DNA of 64,000 bases, from contig CM034541.1 in assembly GCA_020002185.1 (NCBI GenBank), positions 33,913,852 to 33,977,851 of the forward strand. Direction: 5' to 3'. A program made the translations under genes and the position numbers. This stretch comes from Paraescarpia echinospica. Its lineage: Eukaryota > Annelida > Polychaeta > Sabellida > Siboglinidae. The notes beneath the pieces were generated by a model. It made no database searches. It had not been told where the DNA came from and was given only the letters and a program-made list of their open reading frames with translations. Within the stretch, counting starts at the first letter, position 1, and each line of letters starts with the position of its first letter. This document shows positions 23,535 to 35,644 of this stretch, in pieces.

Positions 23535-25110
23535 CGAAAAGTGGCACGTCTTTCTTGTGGGTTTCTAAATCTCTCTCTGAAATCTGGCAAGTTTATCACA
23601 GAATGGAAATGTGCAAAGGTGCTACCACTTTACAATTCAGGTCCATCAATGGAAACTAACAACTACAGACCGATCTCAATTCTACCCATTTTGTCTCAAC
23701 TACTTTTGTTCATAGTTCTTTTACAGATTATTTGGAAGAGCATAAACTTCTCACGAATGCCCAATCAGGTTTCAGAAGGTTGCACTCCACTGATCTCTGG
23801 AAGGCCTTTGACACCGTGGATACTGATATTCTGCTGGCAAAACTTAAAGGATTTGGGGTTACACACTTTGAACATAAGTGATTCTCGAGCTACCTCACTG
23901 GTAGATCACAGTCAGTTTCGGTGGATGGCCATCTGTTTGATCCTTTGCCTATCAATATTGGGGTGGCCCAAGGGTCAATCTTGGGCCCCTGTTGTTTCTG
24001 CTATACCTAAATGATCTGCCTACAGTCACCGAATCCTGCAATATAAACACGTTTGCAGACGACACTGAAATTGATTCAGCTGCAAACTCAATTTGAATCC
24101 AATATCAACAGTGATTTATGCAAAGTCAAACAGTATTTTGATATTAACAAACTTAGTATTAATGTACAGAAATGTAAATTTATGCTAATTGGCACTCATC
24201 AGTATCAGTCCATTGCCAAGATGGCTGATGTTAGAATTCATATCAACAATGAACCACTATCGGTAGCCAAGTACCTTGGTATGTATATCGCCTCAAACCT
24301 AAAATGGGACGATCACATTAACAGCATGATTCCTAAAATTTCATCCAAAATAGGAATCATAAGATCTCTTCATAAAATAGTATCAATCGACATTCTCAGA
24401 CAATTATATAATGCAATAGTTCAACCACACTTCGATTATGGAGATGTAATCTACGATTCAGCCTCAGCATCAACCAAAACTAGATTACAGAAACTACAGA
24501 CCAGAGCTGCTAGACTCATATCTGGGTCTAGTCCTAGACAAAATAGAAACATTATATTTAAAACACTAGGCTGGTTATCACTACAGCAAAGAAGGGATTT
24601 TAATAAATGTGTTCTTATGTACAAGTATGTAAATGGTCTAGCACCACAATATTTGTGTAATATGTTTTCATCAAATAGTCATTCTTACAATACCATCAAA
24701 TGCCTCACAGCTGTAACTACCCAAAGCCAGAAATGCCTACTATCAACGCAGTTTCAAAGTGTCCGGTTTGAAATTATGGAATAAACTACCAATTGAAATA
24801 CAACACAGCCAGTCTGGTCCAACCTTCAAAACGACCATACACAAATGTATGAGTGCTACATCACCATTTTAAATGTACTTTGTTTTTATCTGTTTCTTGT
24901 ATGTTATGACTACTTTATCTACTTTATCTTTTTTATCTTTATTTCATGCATTCTATGTATTATTATTATTATTATTTATTTATTGTAATCTCTTTTAACG
25001 TGTATTCTTTGTACATATATCAACACGTGTTGTATGATTCATGTAAATGGTGTATGAATGGCACGGCCATCGAAAATAATGAAAACTAAGTATGTCAATC
25101 AATCAAAACA
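23535..25110 (+). mobile_element. 5'-truncated LINE (RT and 3' end)
   Basis: The element starts inside the RT (FLNLSLKSGKF, NNYRPISILP). After frame changes it gives KAFDTVDTDILLAKL, QGSILGP, then the region after the catalytic box (INKLSINVQKCKFML, VAKYLGMYIASNLKWDDHI, LYNAIVQPHFDYGDVIYDS, RLQKLQTRAARLI). The longest intact stretch is 24053-24784. The 3' end shows a TATTATTATT run and a final TCAATCAATCAA tail at about 25097-25106, as expected for target-primed insertion. Jockey/CR1-like by motif. Dead copy. Confidence 0.88.
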
Positions 25111-26050
25111 TACCACGACAAATTGAGTGAAAATTGATACAAGACAATTTGATAACATGTCCGGACTTTCCATCATAAACATATAACCTTAGCTATGCCT
25201 TGCTCGTCAGCAAACACGACATTAAAAGTACCACCTTTCGTGATTTTCTTAGTGAACAATCATCAGCTATTGAGGAAAAGTTAACTTTCATCAGAACATC
25301 GCGCTCTATTGACATCGGTGACAGGAAATTCATTATTTTCTGTCCACCGTTGAGCGCAACTCATTCTAGGTCCGTTTCGGCTGCAAAATATGCATTCTCC
25401 ACTGCAGGTACACACATCAGGCAGAGGTGGTGTTATAGTGCGATCTTAAATGACGCTGGCCATTTTCTTTTTATACCAGTTTCATAGCACATTTTCGTGC
25501 CAGACTAATCAGGCCGACTATATATTTGTGGCAAGTGTTTGCCTAACATACATGTTTTAGTGACTGTTGTGCAAATCCAGCTTCCAGGCTTAGACATGTC
25601 TATCTTCCGTGCTATCAGAACCGTCTGTCCCCCTTTCCTCTCCTTCACGTCCACGGAAAAACACCATATTTGTCACGGTGTGACATATCCAAATAATAAT
25701 CATATTCATAAATTAATTATCTATTCCTCCGTATGTGGTCTTTACGCTTAGCTTCCATCGAATGTGATTTGAATTGTCCTCATTAAAAGTCGTATCCGAA
25801 CCAATATGCATACTGATATACATGTATATTATTAATAATAAAATGACTTCTTTATTGCCAATATCTTCGGAAAATTCAAATTCAATGGCGCAACAAAACC
25901 AACGGATTAAGCACTTTCATAATCGTGTACAAACAAAAATCGTCATCAGATGGATGGAATTGAGGAGAATAATGCAGTATTAAAAATATTTTTTTTAGAT
26001 AACCGCGAAATAAAACAATATTTCCTGACGTAACGCTGACTTTGTAATAC
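25111..26050. other. No gene recognised
   Basis: Short frames on both strands have no recognisable domain and no splice context. No repeat structure was found. Confidence 0.45.
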
Positions 26051-26055
26051 TGTAA

Positions 26056-26925
26056 GTGCATCTTCCCTGAGTAGCTGAGGTTCATCCATCTCTTTCTATG
26101 TCTTCCCCGAGTAGCTGAGATCCGTCCATCTCCTTTTACGTCTTCCCCGAGTAGCTGAGGTCCGTCCATCTCTTTCTACGTCTACCCAGAATAGCTGAGG
26201 TCCGTCCATCTCTTTGTACGTCTTCCACGAGTAGCTGAGGTCCGTCCATATGTTTCTACATCTTCCCCGAGTAGCTGAGGTCCACCCATCTCTTTGTACG
26301 TCTTTCCCATCTCTTTCTACGTCTTTCCCGAGTAGCTGAGGCCAACCGAACTCTTTCTACGTCTTCCCCGAGTAGCTGAGGTCCACCCATCTCTTTCTAC
26401 GTCTTCCACGAGTAGATGAGGTCCACCCATCTCTTTCTGTGTCTTCCCAGTGTTGCTGAGGTCCATCCATCTGTTTCTACATCTTCCCCGATTAGCTGAG
26501 GTCCACCCATCTCTGTGTACGTCTTTCCCGAGTAGCTGAGGTCCACCCATCTCTTTCTACGTCTTTCCCGAGTAGCTGAGGCCAACCGAGCTCTTTCTAC
26601 GTCTTCCCCGAGTAGCTGAGGTCCACCCATCTCTTTCTACGTCTTCCACGAGTAGATGAGGTCCACCCATCTCTTTCTACGTCTTCCCCGAATAGCTGAG
26701 GTCCGTCCATCTCTTTCTACGTCTTCCCCGAGTAGCTGAGGTCCATCCATCTCTTTATATGTCTTCCCCGAGTAGCTGAGGTCCATCTATCTCTTTCCAT
26801 GTCTTCCCCGAGTAGCTGAGGTCCATCCATGTATTTCTACGTCTTCCAGAGTAGCTGAGGTCCACCGATCTCTTTCTACGTCTTCCCCGAGTAGCTGAGG
26901 TCCACCCATCTCTCTCTACGGTCAT
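26056..26925. repeat. 40-bp minisatellite, about 22 units
   Basis: The unit is TCTTTCTACGTCTTCCCCGA followed by GTAGCTGAGGTCCACCCATC, 40 bp. A block holding the variant GCCAACCGA and the later AGTAGATGAG recurs 240 bp apart (26340 and 26580), so six-unit blocks were duplicated. Minus-strand frames of up to 77 codons are artefacts of the array. Confidence 0.95.
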
Positions 26926-28021
26926 TCGCTTCCTTCGACCATTGGCCTCTGATCTATAGCGATGTATATTAGAAAATATAACGATCAGTATGTAGACTCG
27001 TTTATTTATGTGGAAACTGCTACATTACGTTGTTTACATGACGTTCAAATAACGTGATTTATTTCTTTAGAGTAGGGTAGCATAAAACACATTCTTTATG
27101 AGCACCTTTGAAACAGGTATTTCATGTCGTACCTAATTTAAAACTTTGGCCCGCAGAGAAATAACTTAAAAAAATTTTGCCCACTCCTAAAAACAGTTTG
27201 CATAACCCTAATAAATAGCCATATCCACGTACTCATTCATACAGCCGGGTGACCTGGAACACCCCAGGGTGAACTAACTTGCACAAGGTTCGAAACCATC
27301 CTCGTAAGCTAGGGGGCACTGCTGATTACATCAGTATCAGTACCCCGCTTGCCATAAAAATCCAGCGGTTTTCTGGGTGGTCTTCATGGACTGTTTGGGC
27401 AGTAGATGTAATTATTTGAATACACAATACCGCTCAGCGGCTCGTGAGAATGGTCGAATGGGAAATTATATTGGGATTCCTGGAAATGTGGCGCGAGTCG
27501 GACGAGTGCACTGTTCTCACAGATAGACGCTTTAAAAACTTCACCACCGCGCCCCACCTGTATAACATACACACCTTTCAAAACCACCGGTCACACATGT
27601 TAATGGTGACAAACTAAAACCCAAATTCGTTATATATGACCGGGGGAGGGTATAGTCAACAGTTGGCAGCCAGGCGACTAAGGCTGTCTAGTAGCATTGC
27701 CAGAGTAGGTTGAATATGAGAAAGTACAAATTCGCAGAGAGAACAGTAAATTAATGGAAAATACTATCTAGTGATCATGTCAATGGCAACAGTGTGAATA
27801 TGTTCAAAAATAAAATGGTCAAATATCTGATAAAGACAGGATGTACTTAGATGAAAAATAGCTGGAGTGTCGATAAGCCAAATGCTGCATTGCCCACCTG
27901 CCATCTGGAACATGTGGCTGTGGACGGTAGTGTTCTCATACGCGCGCACGTACGCACGCACTTATGCATGCACGGACACAACGCTAGTCATCTTGGTAAC
28001 ACCTGATATGTATTTTATGTA
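26926..28021. other. No gene recognised; possible old interspersed repeat
   Basis: The part at about 27235-27590 is GC-richer than its surroundings and looks like an old interspersed repeat: minus-strand GGGGCGCGGTGGTGAAG and GGTTTCGAACC resemble tRNA-type promoter boxes but are too far apart for a tRNA. No coding region was supported. Confidence 0.3.
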
Positions 28022-28140
28022 TGGTCGTTCTATGTCCAAATAATGGGCTACCGGGAACAAATTGTTACCTAAGTATATATGGTATCAATCAAAGCGCATT
28101 TTTGTGCTCTTTAACATGGTGAAAACTCCTCTCCAATCCT
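28022..28140 (+). repeat. Left terminal inverted repeat
   Basis: Runs from GGTCGTTCTATG to GGTGAAAACTCCTCT and matches the minus strand of 30870-30990 with scattered differences and one indel. Confidence 0.65.
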
Positions 28141-28599
28141 CCTTGTGGAAAAATTATAGTCATTTTAGTGAAGGACCCCTTTTCAGTTAAATTTAAATTA
28201 ATTCCCATGTCGGAAACCACAGACACGATATAAACATACATGACCTGTGCCTAGATGCACTTGTCAAAGTTCTTTAATCTTGTCAAGTCAAAGTTCTTTA
28301 AGCCTGTTTAGCAGATATATTATATCAAATGTATTATGTTCTCAATTTAAGTGTGTTTTAGTGTGCCAATCTTTTTCAAACCTTCATTTCCTTTAATTGA
28401 CAGTCTAAGATTCCCACTGGCATATTAAATAATGTTCCTGGTTCACCTTTATATCATACTGTTAATTGGAGGATCCTGGGGTCCTACTAGATACTGCGGG
28501 TTATATCTCTAACAGGACACTTTCTAGTTGAAGCAGCACTCATGGTCAGATTCATAGAAGCGGTGCTTCCGAGGAAATCAGGTCAGGGCGGCGTCGGTG

Positions 28600-30325
28600 A
28601 TCCTGTCGCGGTGCTTCACAGGACAACCGTTGAAATGAGTGACGAAGGTAGGGGGGGGGGGATTCTTTTTAGAGGATGAAAGTGAGGAAGTTTCCAGTGT
28701 TGCTGACTCGGAATGTCACGAGGAGTTTGGCATGACTTTGGATGAACTTGACTGCGATTTACACGAGTCCACCAAGAGACTGAAGGAGACTGAAGTAGAA
28801 GAGCTACGTTGGTACTACAAATAGCTTAGAAATCACGAAATCGGTATTGAGAGTACTGGCGAGTCACATGCTCTCTTGAAGCTGAAAGACATCATGGAAG
28901 CCACCAACTGTGAGCAAAAGAAGTGTTCAAGAACGGCCAAATTGTGGCTGATATACATGGAATACATCGCCACTTTACAGCTGTTCATTCGTGCAGAGAG
29001 AATAGGCAGCTGGAATATGCATATAATTGCAGTTAGTCGTATGTTGGACGTATTTGCTGCCACCGGCCACTTCAACTATGCCAAAAGTGCTCGCATGTAT
29101 CTCCAATGGATGCTAGAGCTGCCTTCTAGCCACCCCTGGTTGAAAGCACAATTTTCAGAGCAAAGGTATCACACAGTGCGTCGCAGCGATCGTTACTAGG
29201 CCGGCTTGTGGACAGAACTCACAATTGAGCAAGTAATGATGCGATCTATAAAGAGCTGAGGAGGATTAACTAGAGGACGAGGGGTCGCAGAGACGGTGGG
29301 ATTGCTATGGGTGTTCAGTATGCATAAGTGTGACCGATGTCACAGGACTTGTCCACAGAACCAGTGAGCTGCATGTGGAGCTGGGGAGCGCCCGCTGTAA
29401 TCGAGATTTTGAGGATTTAAACACAATCTTCAACTTGCTTGCTCAGCATGATCGCTTTGATGTTCAGAGGCACGAATTGAGATCGCTATCATCAGGGTTA
29501 ATTGCTACCGATGGTGACGGTGTCAATTGTGACAAGGTCGAAGAAGTTGGTTTGTCGCTCCAAGAAAAACTTGATAACGTCAAAGTTCACGAAGCATCGA
29601 TGAAACGCAGTGAGACAGTCCGCACTTTGATTCATTTGACGATAGGAATCAAGAATGATCAGCAGACGGTGCATGTTGATCCACTTATTCTGTTTTCAAG
29701 ACTGCTGGTCTTCTAGAACGATACGAAGACACAGGACCCAACTTTCAGTACGAGCTTACTCCGTCCCCGACATCTCTCTTCAAATACTATACCATGCGTA
29801 AGCCAAATAAGGCAAGTTTGGCCAACAGATTGACTAGTGGCGTAACCATGGCGATAGTAGTACGAAACACGACGTATGTCTTGGATGGAGGGGCCTTGCT
29901 TCATCGTGTGCGATGGCTGGCTGGAAAGACGTACAAAGAAGTGATCATGTAGCAGCAACCTCTTCCTCGATGCAGTCAGAGCGACTTCCCCCGACGGAAC
30001 GAGCTGCATTCCACCGTAGCCCCAGAGTGCATTTGCATGCTATGATTTGGAAGAGTCTTAAGGTGTCTCAAATGGAACCGTGCGAATGGGGGTGGATGAT
30101 GGAGAATGGTAGGTTGGTGCCTGTCATGACCGACATGGAACCTGCCCCCGATGATCTTCTGAAGTATGTGCGCTGCAAATGTAAAGCATCGTGACGAAAT
30201 CCCTGCAGCACCAATCTTTGTTCCTGTCAGAAAAGTGGGCTCAGTTGTGTAACTGCTTGTCGTGACTGTCGATGTGAAGAATGTCAGAATGCTGCTCCAG
30301 TGCAACCGGAATAAGACGAAATGCC
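28600..30325 (+). pseudogene. Broken gene of an uncharacterised invertebrate protein family
   Basis: Consecutive plus-strand frames carry an acidic N-terminal part (FGMTLDELDCDL), then KLWLIYMEYIATLQLFIRAE, ATGHFNYAKSARMYLQWML, QFSEQRYHTVRRSDRY, LTIEQVMMRSIKS, and GGLTRGRG. Later come IATDGDGVNCDKVEEVG, YVLDGGALLHRVRWL, CEWGWMMENGRLVPVMTD and DLLKYVRCKCKAS. A Cys-rich tail (NLCSCQKSGLSCVTACRDCRC) ends it. I recognise this order from multi-copy uncharacterised proteins of marine invertebrates, from memory and without a search. Stops fall at about 28822, 29197, 29256, 29714, 29948 and 30192, and the stretch between the DGG motif and the C-terminal part looks shortened. Its function is unknown. 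The bracketing inverted repeats suggest that it is mobile-element cargo. Confidence 0.6.
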
Positions 30326-30619
30326 TGAGGACGCGAACATAGTTTAGATACTATTTTAGATGTATTTCCTAGATTGTACATATTCCGCAGAGTGTATGCC
30401 ATACCAATGTGTCCCTGTTTTTGTTTTGCAATGTTGCTCCCCCTACTATTTTAGATTTATCTCTTAGATAGCACTTAATTGCAGCGTGGCTGAATGCTTC
30501 CCAGAGAAGTCGAGATGGTGTTCGAATGAACAGGTCTGCCAGGGAGTAAAGTGTAAATCGCATTGAGCAGTCCTGAGGACTGGATATTGCGCTATATAAG
30601 AACTTACCTTTTTACTAAT
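30326..30619. other. Non-coding tail of the inverted-repeat element
   Basis: The stretch ends in GGATATTGCGCTATATAAG, a GCGCTATATAA-type motif common near the 3' end of invertebrate interspersed repeats. No coding sequence. Confidence 0.5.
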
Positions 30620-30836
30620 AATGTCATACCTCTTGACACAAGGCTGTTACAATGTCATACCCCCTGACACAAGGTTGTTACAATGTCATACCCCCTGACA
30701 TAATGATGTTACAATGTCATACCCCCTGACACAAGGATGTTACAATGTCATACCCCCTGACACAAGGTTGTTACAATGTCATACCACCTGACACAAGGCT
30801 GTTACAATGTCATACCCCCTGACACAAGGTTGTTAC
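30620..30836. repeat. 31-bp tandem repeat, seven units
   Basis: Seven copies of AATGTCATACCCCCTGACAC plus AAGGTTGTTAC lie just inside the right terminal inverted repeat. The first unit differs most (CCTCTTGAC). Confidence 0.97.
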
Positions 30837-30869
30837 AGTGCTGTATTAATCTTTCTGTAAAAGGTTTTC

Positions 30870-30990
30870 CCCAAAGAGGATCAAAGAGGAGTTTTCACCA
30901 TCTTGTAGAGCATAAAAGTGCGCTTGTTTTGATGCCATATATGTCTTGGTAACAATTGATTCCCGGCACATCCTTAAAACGACCGTACTA
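30870..30990 (-). repeat. Right terminal inverted repeat
   Basis: Inverted partner of 28022-28140; it contains AGAGGAGTTTTCACC, CATATATG and GGTAACAATTGATTCCCGG. Confidence 0.65.
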
Positions 30991-31135
30991 TTAATTGCAG
31001 ACACTTCCATCTGCAGCAATTTCTGACATAGGACAGTAAATTATTATATAATGACTTTTTCAATAAATCGCAACTAAACGTAGTCAAAGCAACCGGTAGC
31101 AGTTTCCACCTGATTGATATATTTGCTTAGGTCTT

Positions 31136-31235
31136 CACACGCACACACACACGCACGCACGCATTGCATTTATGTGGGCGTGTGCGTGTGCGCGTGTGCG
31201 CGTGTGCGCGTGTGCGCGTGTGTGCATATGTGTGT
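31136..31235. repeat. CA/CG and GTGTGCGC microsatellite
   Basis: CACACACGCACGCACGC and several GTGTGCGC units. Confidence 0.95.
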
Positions 31236-31264
31236 GTGGTTGCTTGAGTTTGAGCTAACTCTGT

Positions 31265-32055
31265 TGACTGTCATATAGCTCGGTGTAGAATTCCTTCATT
31301 CGTTCTATGATAAGATCTCGATCGTGTATTTCTGTACCTTGCTTTTCTAGAAGTGTAATCAGTCTGTCTCGGCCTAGGGCCTGTGTTCTTCTGGCTTTCT
31401 TCAGGCTCCTTGATGTCATAATAGTTTCTCGTATGATCTCCTGTATGTACTTCGTGATGTCCTCCTTCGCTTTCTTTTTGATGGTATTGCGTATTTCTGC
31501 GTATTCTATTTATTTTACGATTTCCGTCTTCCACCATTTCTCGTCGCATTTTCATCAGGGCTCGTGTTGGTGACGATATTCTCGTCTTCACTTGCTTGCA
31601 TCTCTGTGATGTTTTCGCTCATGATGTCGATGTCGTGTAGTTCTTGTAGTGTCTTGAATCGATTTCGCAATTCGAGTTGGAATTCGGTCTTTTTTGTTCC
31701 TATTTGTGTGGTGTCCACACTTGGTGGTCTCTTGTTTACCATCTTCTTCCTTTCAGACTTTACGTCCACTTTGATGTTGCTCATTACCAGTCTGTGGTCA
31801 TTTCCGATGTTGACTTCGTTGATGACAGTTACCTCTGTCTGGCCTGTTTGTCAGGACGTAGTCAATTTCATTCTTCGTTTCTCCATTTGGGCTTTTCCAC
31901 GTCCATCTCCTCCCTGCTTTCTTCTGAAACATGGTATTCACGAATTTGTACTTTCTTGATGTTGCCTGTTCTGCCAATGTGTCGCCTCTTTCGTTTCTCA
32001 CTCCTATGCCAAATTTGCCTGTTTGCGCATTAAAGTCTCCCATCACTATCGTGTT
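31265..32055 (-). mobile_element. LINE fragment, endonuclease to pre-RT region
   Basis: On the minus strand, frames read MMGDFNAQTGKFGIG, FVNTMFQKKAGRRWTWKSPN and EIDYVLTNRPD (C-terminal motifs of an APE-type endonuclease). These are followed by MSNIKVDVKSERKKMVNK and the linker to RT. This is the RTE-type layout. The RT itself is absent, so the copy is truncated at its 3' side. Frameshifts separate the parts near 31800 and 31515. It adjoins the microsatellite at 31136-31235. Confidence 0.82.
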
Positions 32056-32376
32056 GTTTGGTTTGGTTTTACTAAGGTCCCATCCACTTCGTTGGAAACG
32101 ATAGATGAACTTATTCGAATGTAGTAGAATGCGTTTATTAATATCCGGCCAATTGCCACTATGCTTTTGCTGAAGGGGGTTGAAAATAGAAAAAAAACAT
32201 TATGATTCACTGTGCCCCAGTACCGGGGCAAAGAGGATCACTACCCGGGGCACAGTGAATCAAACATTATATTCCAATATATCATTTACGACTATTGTAT
32301 TTATTTGACTGAAATAAGCTAATTTGTTAACTGTTACATTAAATATGCTTAAACATAATGTTCTGGGCTATAATTA

Positions 32377-32610
32377 TTACAATAGTATGCTTACATTACA
32401 ACAGTAGCCCATGTTTAACAACTGTAGGCAAACATCGAAAAACAAATAATTTAATTGAAGAGTTTTAGGCAAAGGTATGCAAATTAAATTAGTGTCGGCA
32501 AATAGAATAAACGTAAACCCTACGGAAACATTACAAATGCCGCTTATATGCATGATAAATAGCTCTGGTTCTAAAATAGACCCGTGTAGAACACCACAAC
32601 ACACATCGGA
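32377..32610 (-). mobile_element. Short LINE RT fragment
   Basis: The minus-strand frame carries GVLHGSILEPELFIMHISGI and FILFADTNLIC. These correspond to the GVPQGSILGPLLF and FADDTNL boxes of a LINE reverse transcriptase; one catalytic Asp is missing. About 230 bp in all. Confidence 0.75.
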
Positions 32611-32954
32611 TACCTCTGAGTCATAATTTGGGCCAACGTCGCGAGCAAAGGAGGGACGGCTCGAAGGAGGTAGGTCTACGGAGAGAGAGAATAGTGGAGA
32701 CAGTGGTTTGCCAGAGCCGGTAGTTTTAAAAGGCTGGCTGGGAAAGATTGTCAGAAATCATATGCACAGCCACATAGTCGATTTCCTGAGCGAGTTTGGA
32801 ATCAGCACAGGTCGAGGGTGTATGATTTACTGTCGGCTTATTAGTTATGGTTACAGTGGCTATTTGTGGATAGGCATACTCTCATGTATATATTGCAGGC
32901 AGACACCACATAAATGTTTTGTAAATGGAGGCCTACTTGATCCACTCGACTTGC

Positions 32955-33415
32955 TGATCTCCCTTCAGCTGACACAGCTGTTGAACAGCAGAAAAACCTT
33001 CTGCATATGGCAAAATGACGCTACTTCTCAGCAGAAGCGGAAGAAACACCAAAACATCAAAGCTGAGACCCAGAAGAAAACCCGTGACATTAAAAACGTG
33101 TGGTGGGAAGAGAAAGCCAAAGCAATTCAGGGCTTTGCTGACCCCGACATGCGAAACTTCTTCCAAGTTACCAAGGCTATCTATGGACCGAGCTCAAATG
33201 GCCACACACCTCTAAGGTATCGAGACGGGGCATCATGAAAGGTGACACTGTCATCCAGCAACGATGGAAGGAGCAGTTTGAGCAGCTCTTGAAACGTGAA
33301 TCTGTGGTGACATATGATACCATCCTGTCCATCCCACAACACAAGAGAGAGCATCACCAGATATCCTGCCAACCCGGGAAGATGTCATGATCAATCGGCT
33401 GACTGACCATGACAT
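32955..33415 (+). mobile_element. LINE fragment between endonuclease and RT
   Basis: The plus strand reads VWWEEKAKAIQGFAD, FFQVTKAIYGPSS, then in a second frame GDTVIQQRWKEQFEQLLKRE. These are typical of the linker just upstream of RT in invertebrate LINEs (WWE-KA-EIQ, KA-YGP, RW-EHF--LL). The RT core is missing. One frameshift near 33235. Confidence 0.72.
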
Positions 33416-34260
33416 AGGAAGACGGGGGTGGGGGTTCCTCTGAAAATGTTTCGCCGCCGCACCACCGTAACTTCAACTGCTCCAACCAGCTTCTCCGCTG
33501 TCTCGGCTCCACTGATGACATTGGAAGACGATCGAAGGGCCGGGGGTGCTGCTAAACATTTTTCACGGCGACATTCACAACGGGCACGTAATGGTGACAC
33601 ATTCAAAAGGTCTAGGGGGCACGCCACTGTACTGCAGGCATATAATGTAGCCAAATTTGAACGGTCTATGGGGGCTTACTGTATGCATGGACACGCCTAT
33701 ATATGCGAGGTGGGCCCGAATTCTACACAAGAGTCTAACAGTAACATTTCATGGTGCCCACGTATAGTATACTCTAACAAAATGTCGTTGATCACGGGGG
33801 ACATAGGGATATGTCTGTATTTCAGGGGGCGCCGCCGCCGCGCCCCAGCATGGCTACGAGCCTGAAACCTAGTAACAGCAGAGATTGTATATAATTATAG
33901 TGTTTGGTAACAAACAGACGCCTTTCAAGTTCTGCTGTTCCCGCGACATTTTTTGATGTAGTCACATGATCCTAAAAATGGCGGAAATGCCGGTGGTTTC
34001 TCCAAACATTCCAAAACATCAACAAATCAGGTAATTTTGTGTTTTTGTTTATACATTGCTACACATGCATATAATTAATAGAATCGTGTGACGTTAATGC
34101 ATCTAGTTAAATATACAGTTGATGGTGTCACTGTCTACTTACATCTGTTTTAAACTAAAGAATATGCGCCGACGTGTAAGCTGCAGCGATGCCGGATGTT
34201 TCGGCCTACGGCGGGTTCGGCCAATTAACCGAACCATCCGTTTTCGCAACCGGTGTACCC
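33416..34260. other. No supported gene
   Basis: A 145-codon frame at 33428-33865 has no recognisable domain. Its GC-rich part (TTTCGCCGCCGCACCACC, CTCCGCTGTCTCGG) faintly resembles the block at 40290-40520, so this is probably repeat-derived. Confidence 0.35.
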
Positions 34261-34264
34261 TGAC

Positions 34265-35644
34265 CAGAGATGGGTTAATCGCACTTTGTAATCGTACTCG
34301 TGGTAATCGTGGGCAACTTTTTGAGTATCATCGTATTCGTACTCGATTACATTAGTCAAAACGGCCAAGTAATAGTAATCCTACTCGATTACATTGCCAA
34401 AGTAATCGTAATCATGATTATTTAATCACGATTACAAAAAGTAAAAATGGCTATATTAGTAGTAATGAAACAAAATGTAATAGTAATTGAGCTATTACTT
34501 TTTTATTACAATTGAACATTTTAGTTGCATCAGAATTATGTTAGATTTCCCTAGTTAATGCCATCTCTGCCCATAAAAGCCACATCTCCTGCGTACTGTA
34601 GTAGTGCACAGTTATTATAGTGACCTAGTTTCCTAGTTGTTTCCAGCACTCGGCAACATTCTATTAACTGACTAGTCTGTATATATTGTGGTTACAATGG
34701 TATGATCTTATGAGGTCTCATTCAACTAGCCAGCCTTTTTCAGAACATTATCGCCAAGCCGACCTTTCTATGCTGGCACCGAGGGTGGTCACTGCCAGGG
34801 TGCTTGTCGTCCTCAGTGGTTCTTTTACGTCCCAAATTGAGACGAGACCGACATTAACGTGATCTCCGATTCACGAGGGATACACAGTCCCCAATGTTGA
34901 GAGCCAGGTTTTTACACCAAATATATCATACCTGCCCAGTCCGGGTATTGAACTCGGGGCGCCAGCATGTCAGGCTGATGTGCTAACCACTACACTATCG
35001 CGTGCCCCCGACAGCCTACATATAGGGAAAGCATTGTAGTGAATAAGCCTCTCCTGTCACTTTGCTCTGTAATTTTAGAAGCCATGCCACATGTACTGTT
35101 TGCACTGTTAGTACATATGCTGTGAATGACTGTTGATGGTTTCTACCTCCTGACTGGCTGGTTAGAGCTCTGCTAAATCCCTGACTGTTATGTCTAGGTT
35201 CACCATTGTATTCTGTTTGGCCTTTCTTAAAACTAACATATTTGATTTTGAATCTAACCATCTGTATTTGATTTTTTTGGTAATTTATTTGATCATGTGT
35301 ATTTGTGTTTGAAATTGTAAAAAGAAGGCATTTATTTATTTAATTATGTCAATTAATAGTAATAAAACTTGGATAGCAATAATCAGTTAGAGCATTAGAT
35401 ATTGTCTTAGCAACAGAAAAAGATCAATTCCTTCGAATTTGAAGGTCACATACATAGTAGAGACAGGATTTGCATATTCTTTAAAGTAATCAATCACTGA
35501 TTGTAGTTATGATTACATGCTAAAGTAATCATAATCGATTACATTTGTTTTCTGAGCAATCACTCTTAATTGTACTCATACATTTTCATTGTAATTGTAA
35601 TCGATTACAATTTACATTTGTATAGTAATCACTCTATTTCTGAC
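34265..35644. mobile_element. hAT-like non-autonomous remnant
   Basis: Both ends carry dense GTAATCG/CGATTAC sequence. The left begins CAGAGATGGGTTAATCG and the right ends TAGTAATCACTCTATTTCTG, roughly inverted to each other, as in hAT-type elements. A SINE is inserted inside (34633-35009). No transposase frame. The 8-bp target duplications expected for hAT are not clear. Confidence 0.45.
34633..35009 (-). mobile_element. tRNA-derived SINE, copy 1
   Basis: On the minus strand the element starts GGGGGCACGCGATAGTGTAG, with A box TAGTGTAGTGGTTAGCAC and B box GAGTTCAATACCC about 40 bp later, followed by a 300-bp body. A second copy lies at 45258-45632 in the same orientation with about 90 percent identity by eye. 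The body includes GGCAGTGACCACCCTC and CTTGGCGATAATGTTCTG. Confidence 0.85.

Larger units (their letters stand above)
28022..30990 (+). mobile_element. Unclassified element with about 115-bp terminal inverted repeats
   Basis: The two ends are diverged inverted copies of each other and bracket about 2.7 kb that contains one broken gene (28600-30325) and a 31-bp array (30620-30836). Shared blocks, left on plus and right on minus, are GGTCGTT, CCGGGAA, AATTGTTACC, CATATATGG-like and GGTGAAAACTCCTCT. This is the architecture of a cut-and-paste or similar DNA transposon. No recognised transposase domain was seen; the only coding content is a gene family known to me just as uncharacterised proteins in many marine invertebrates. 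Target-site duplications could not be settled. Confidence 0.6.

Noticed and set aside
33428..33865. 145-codon plus-strand frame
   Set aside because: No recognisable domain, low complexity in part, no splice or start context.
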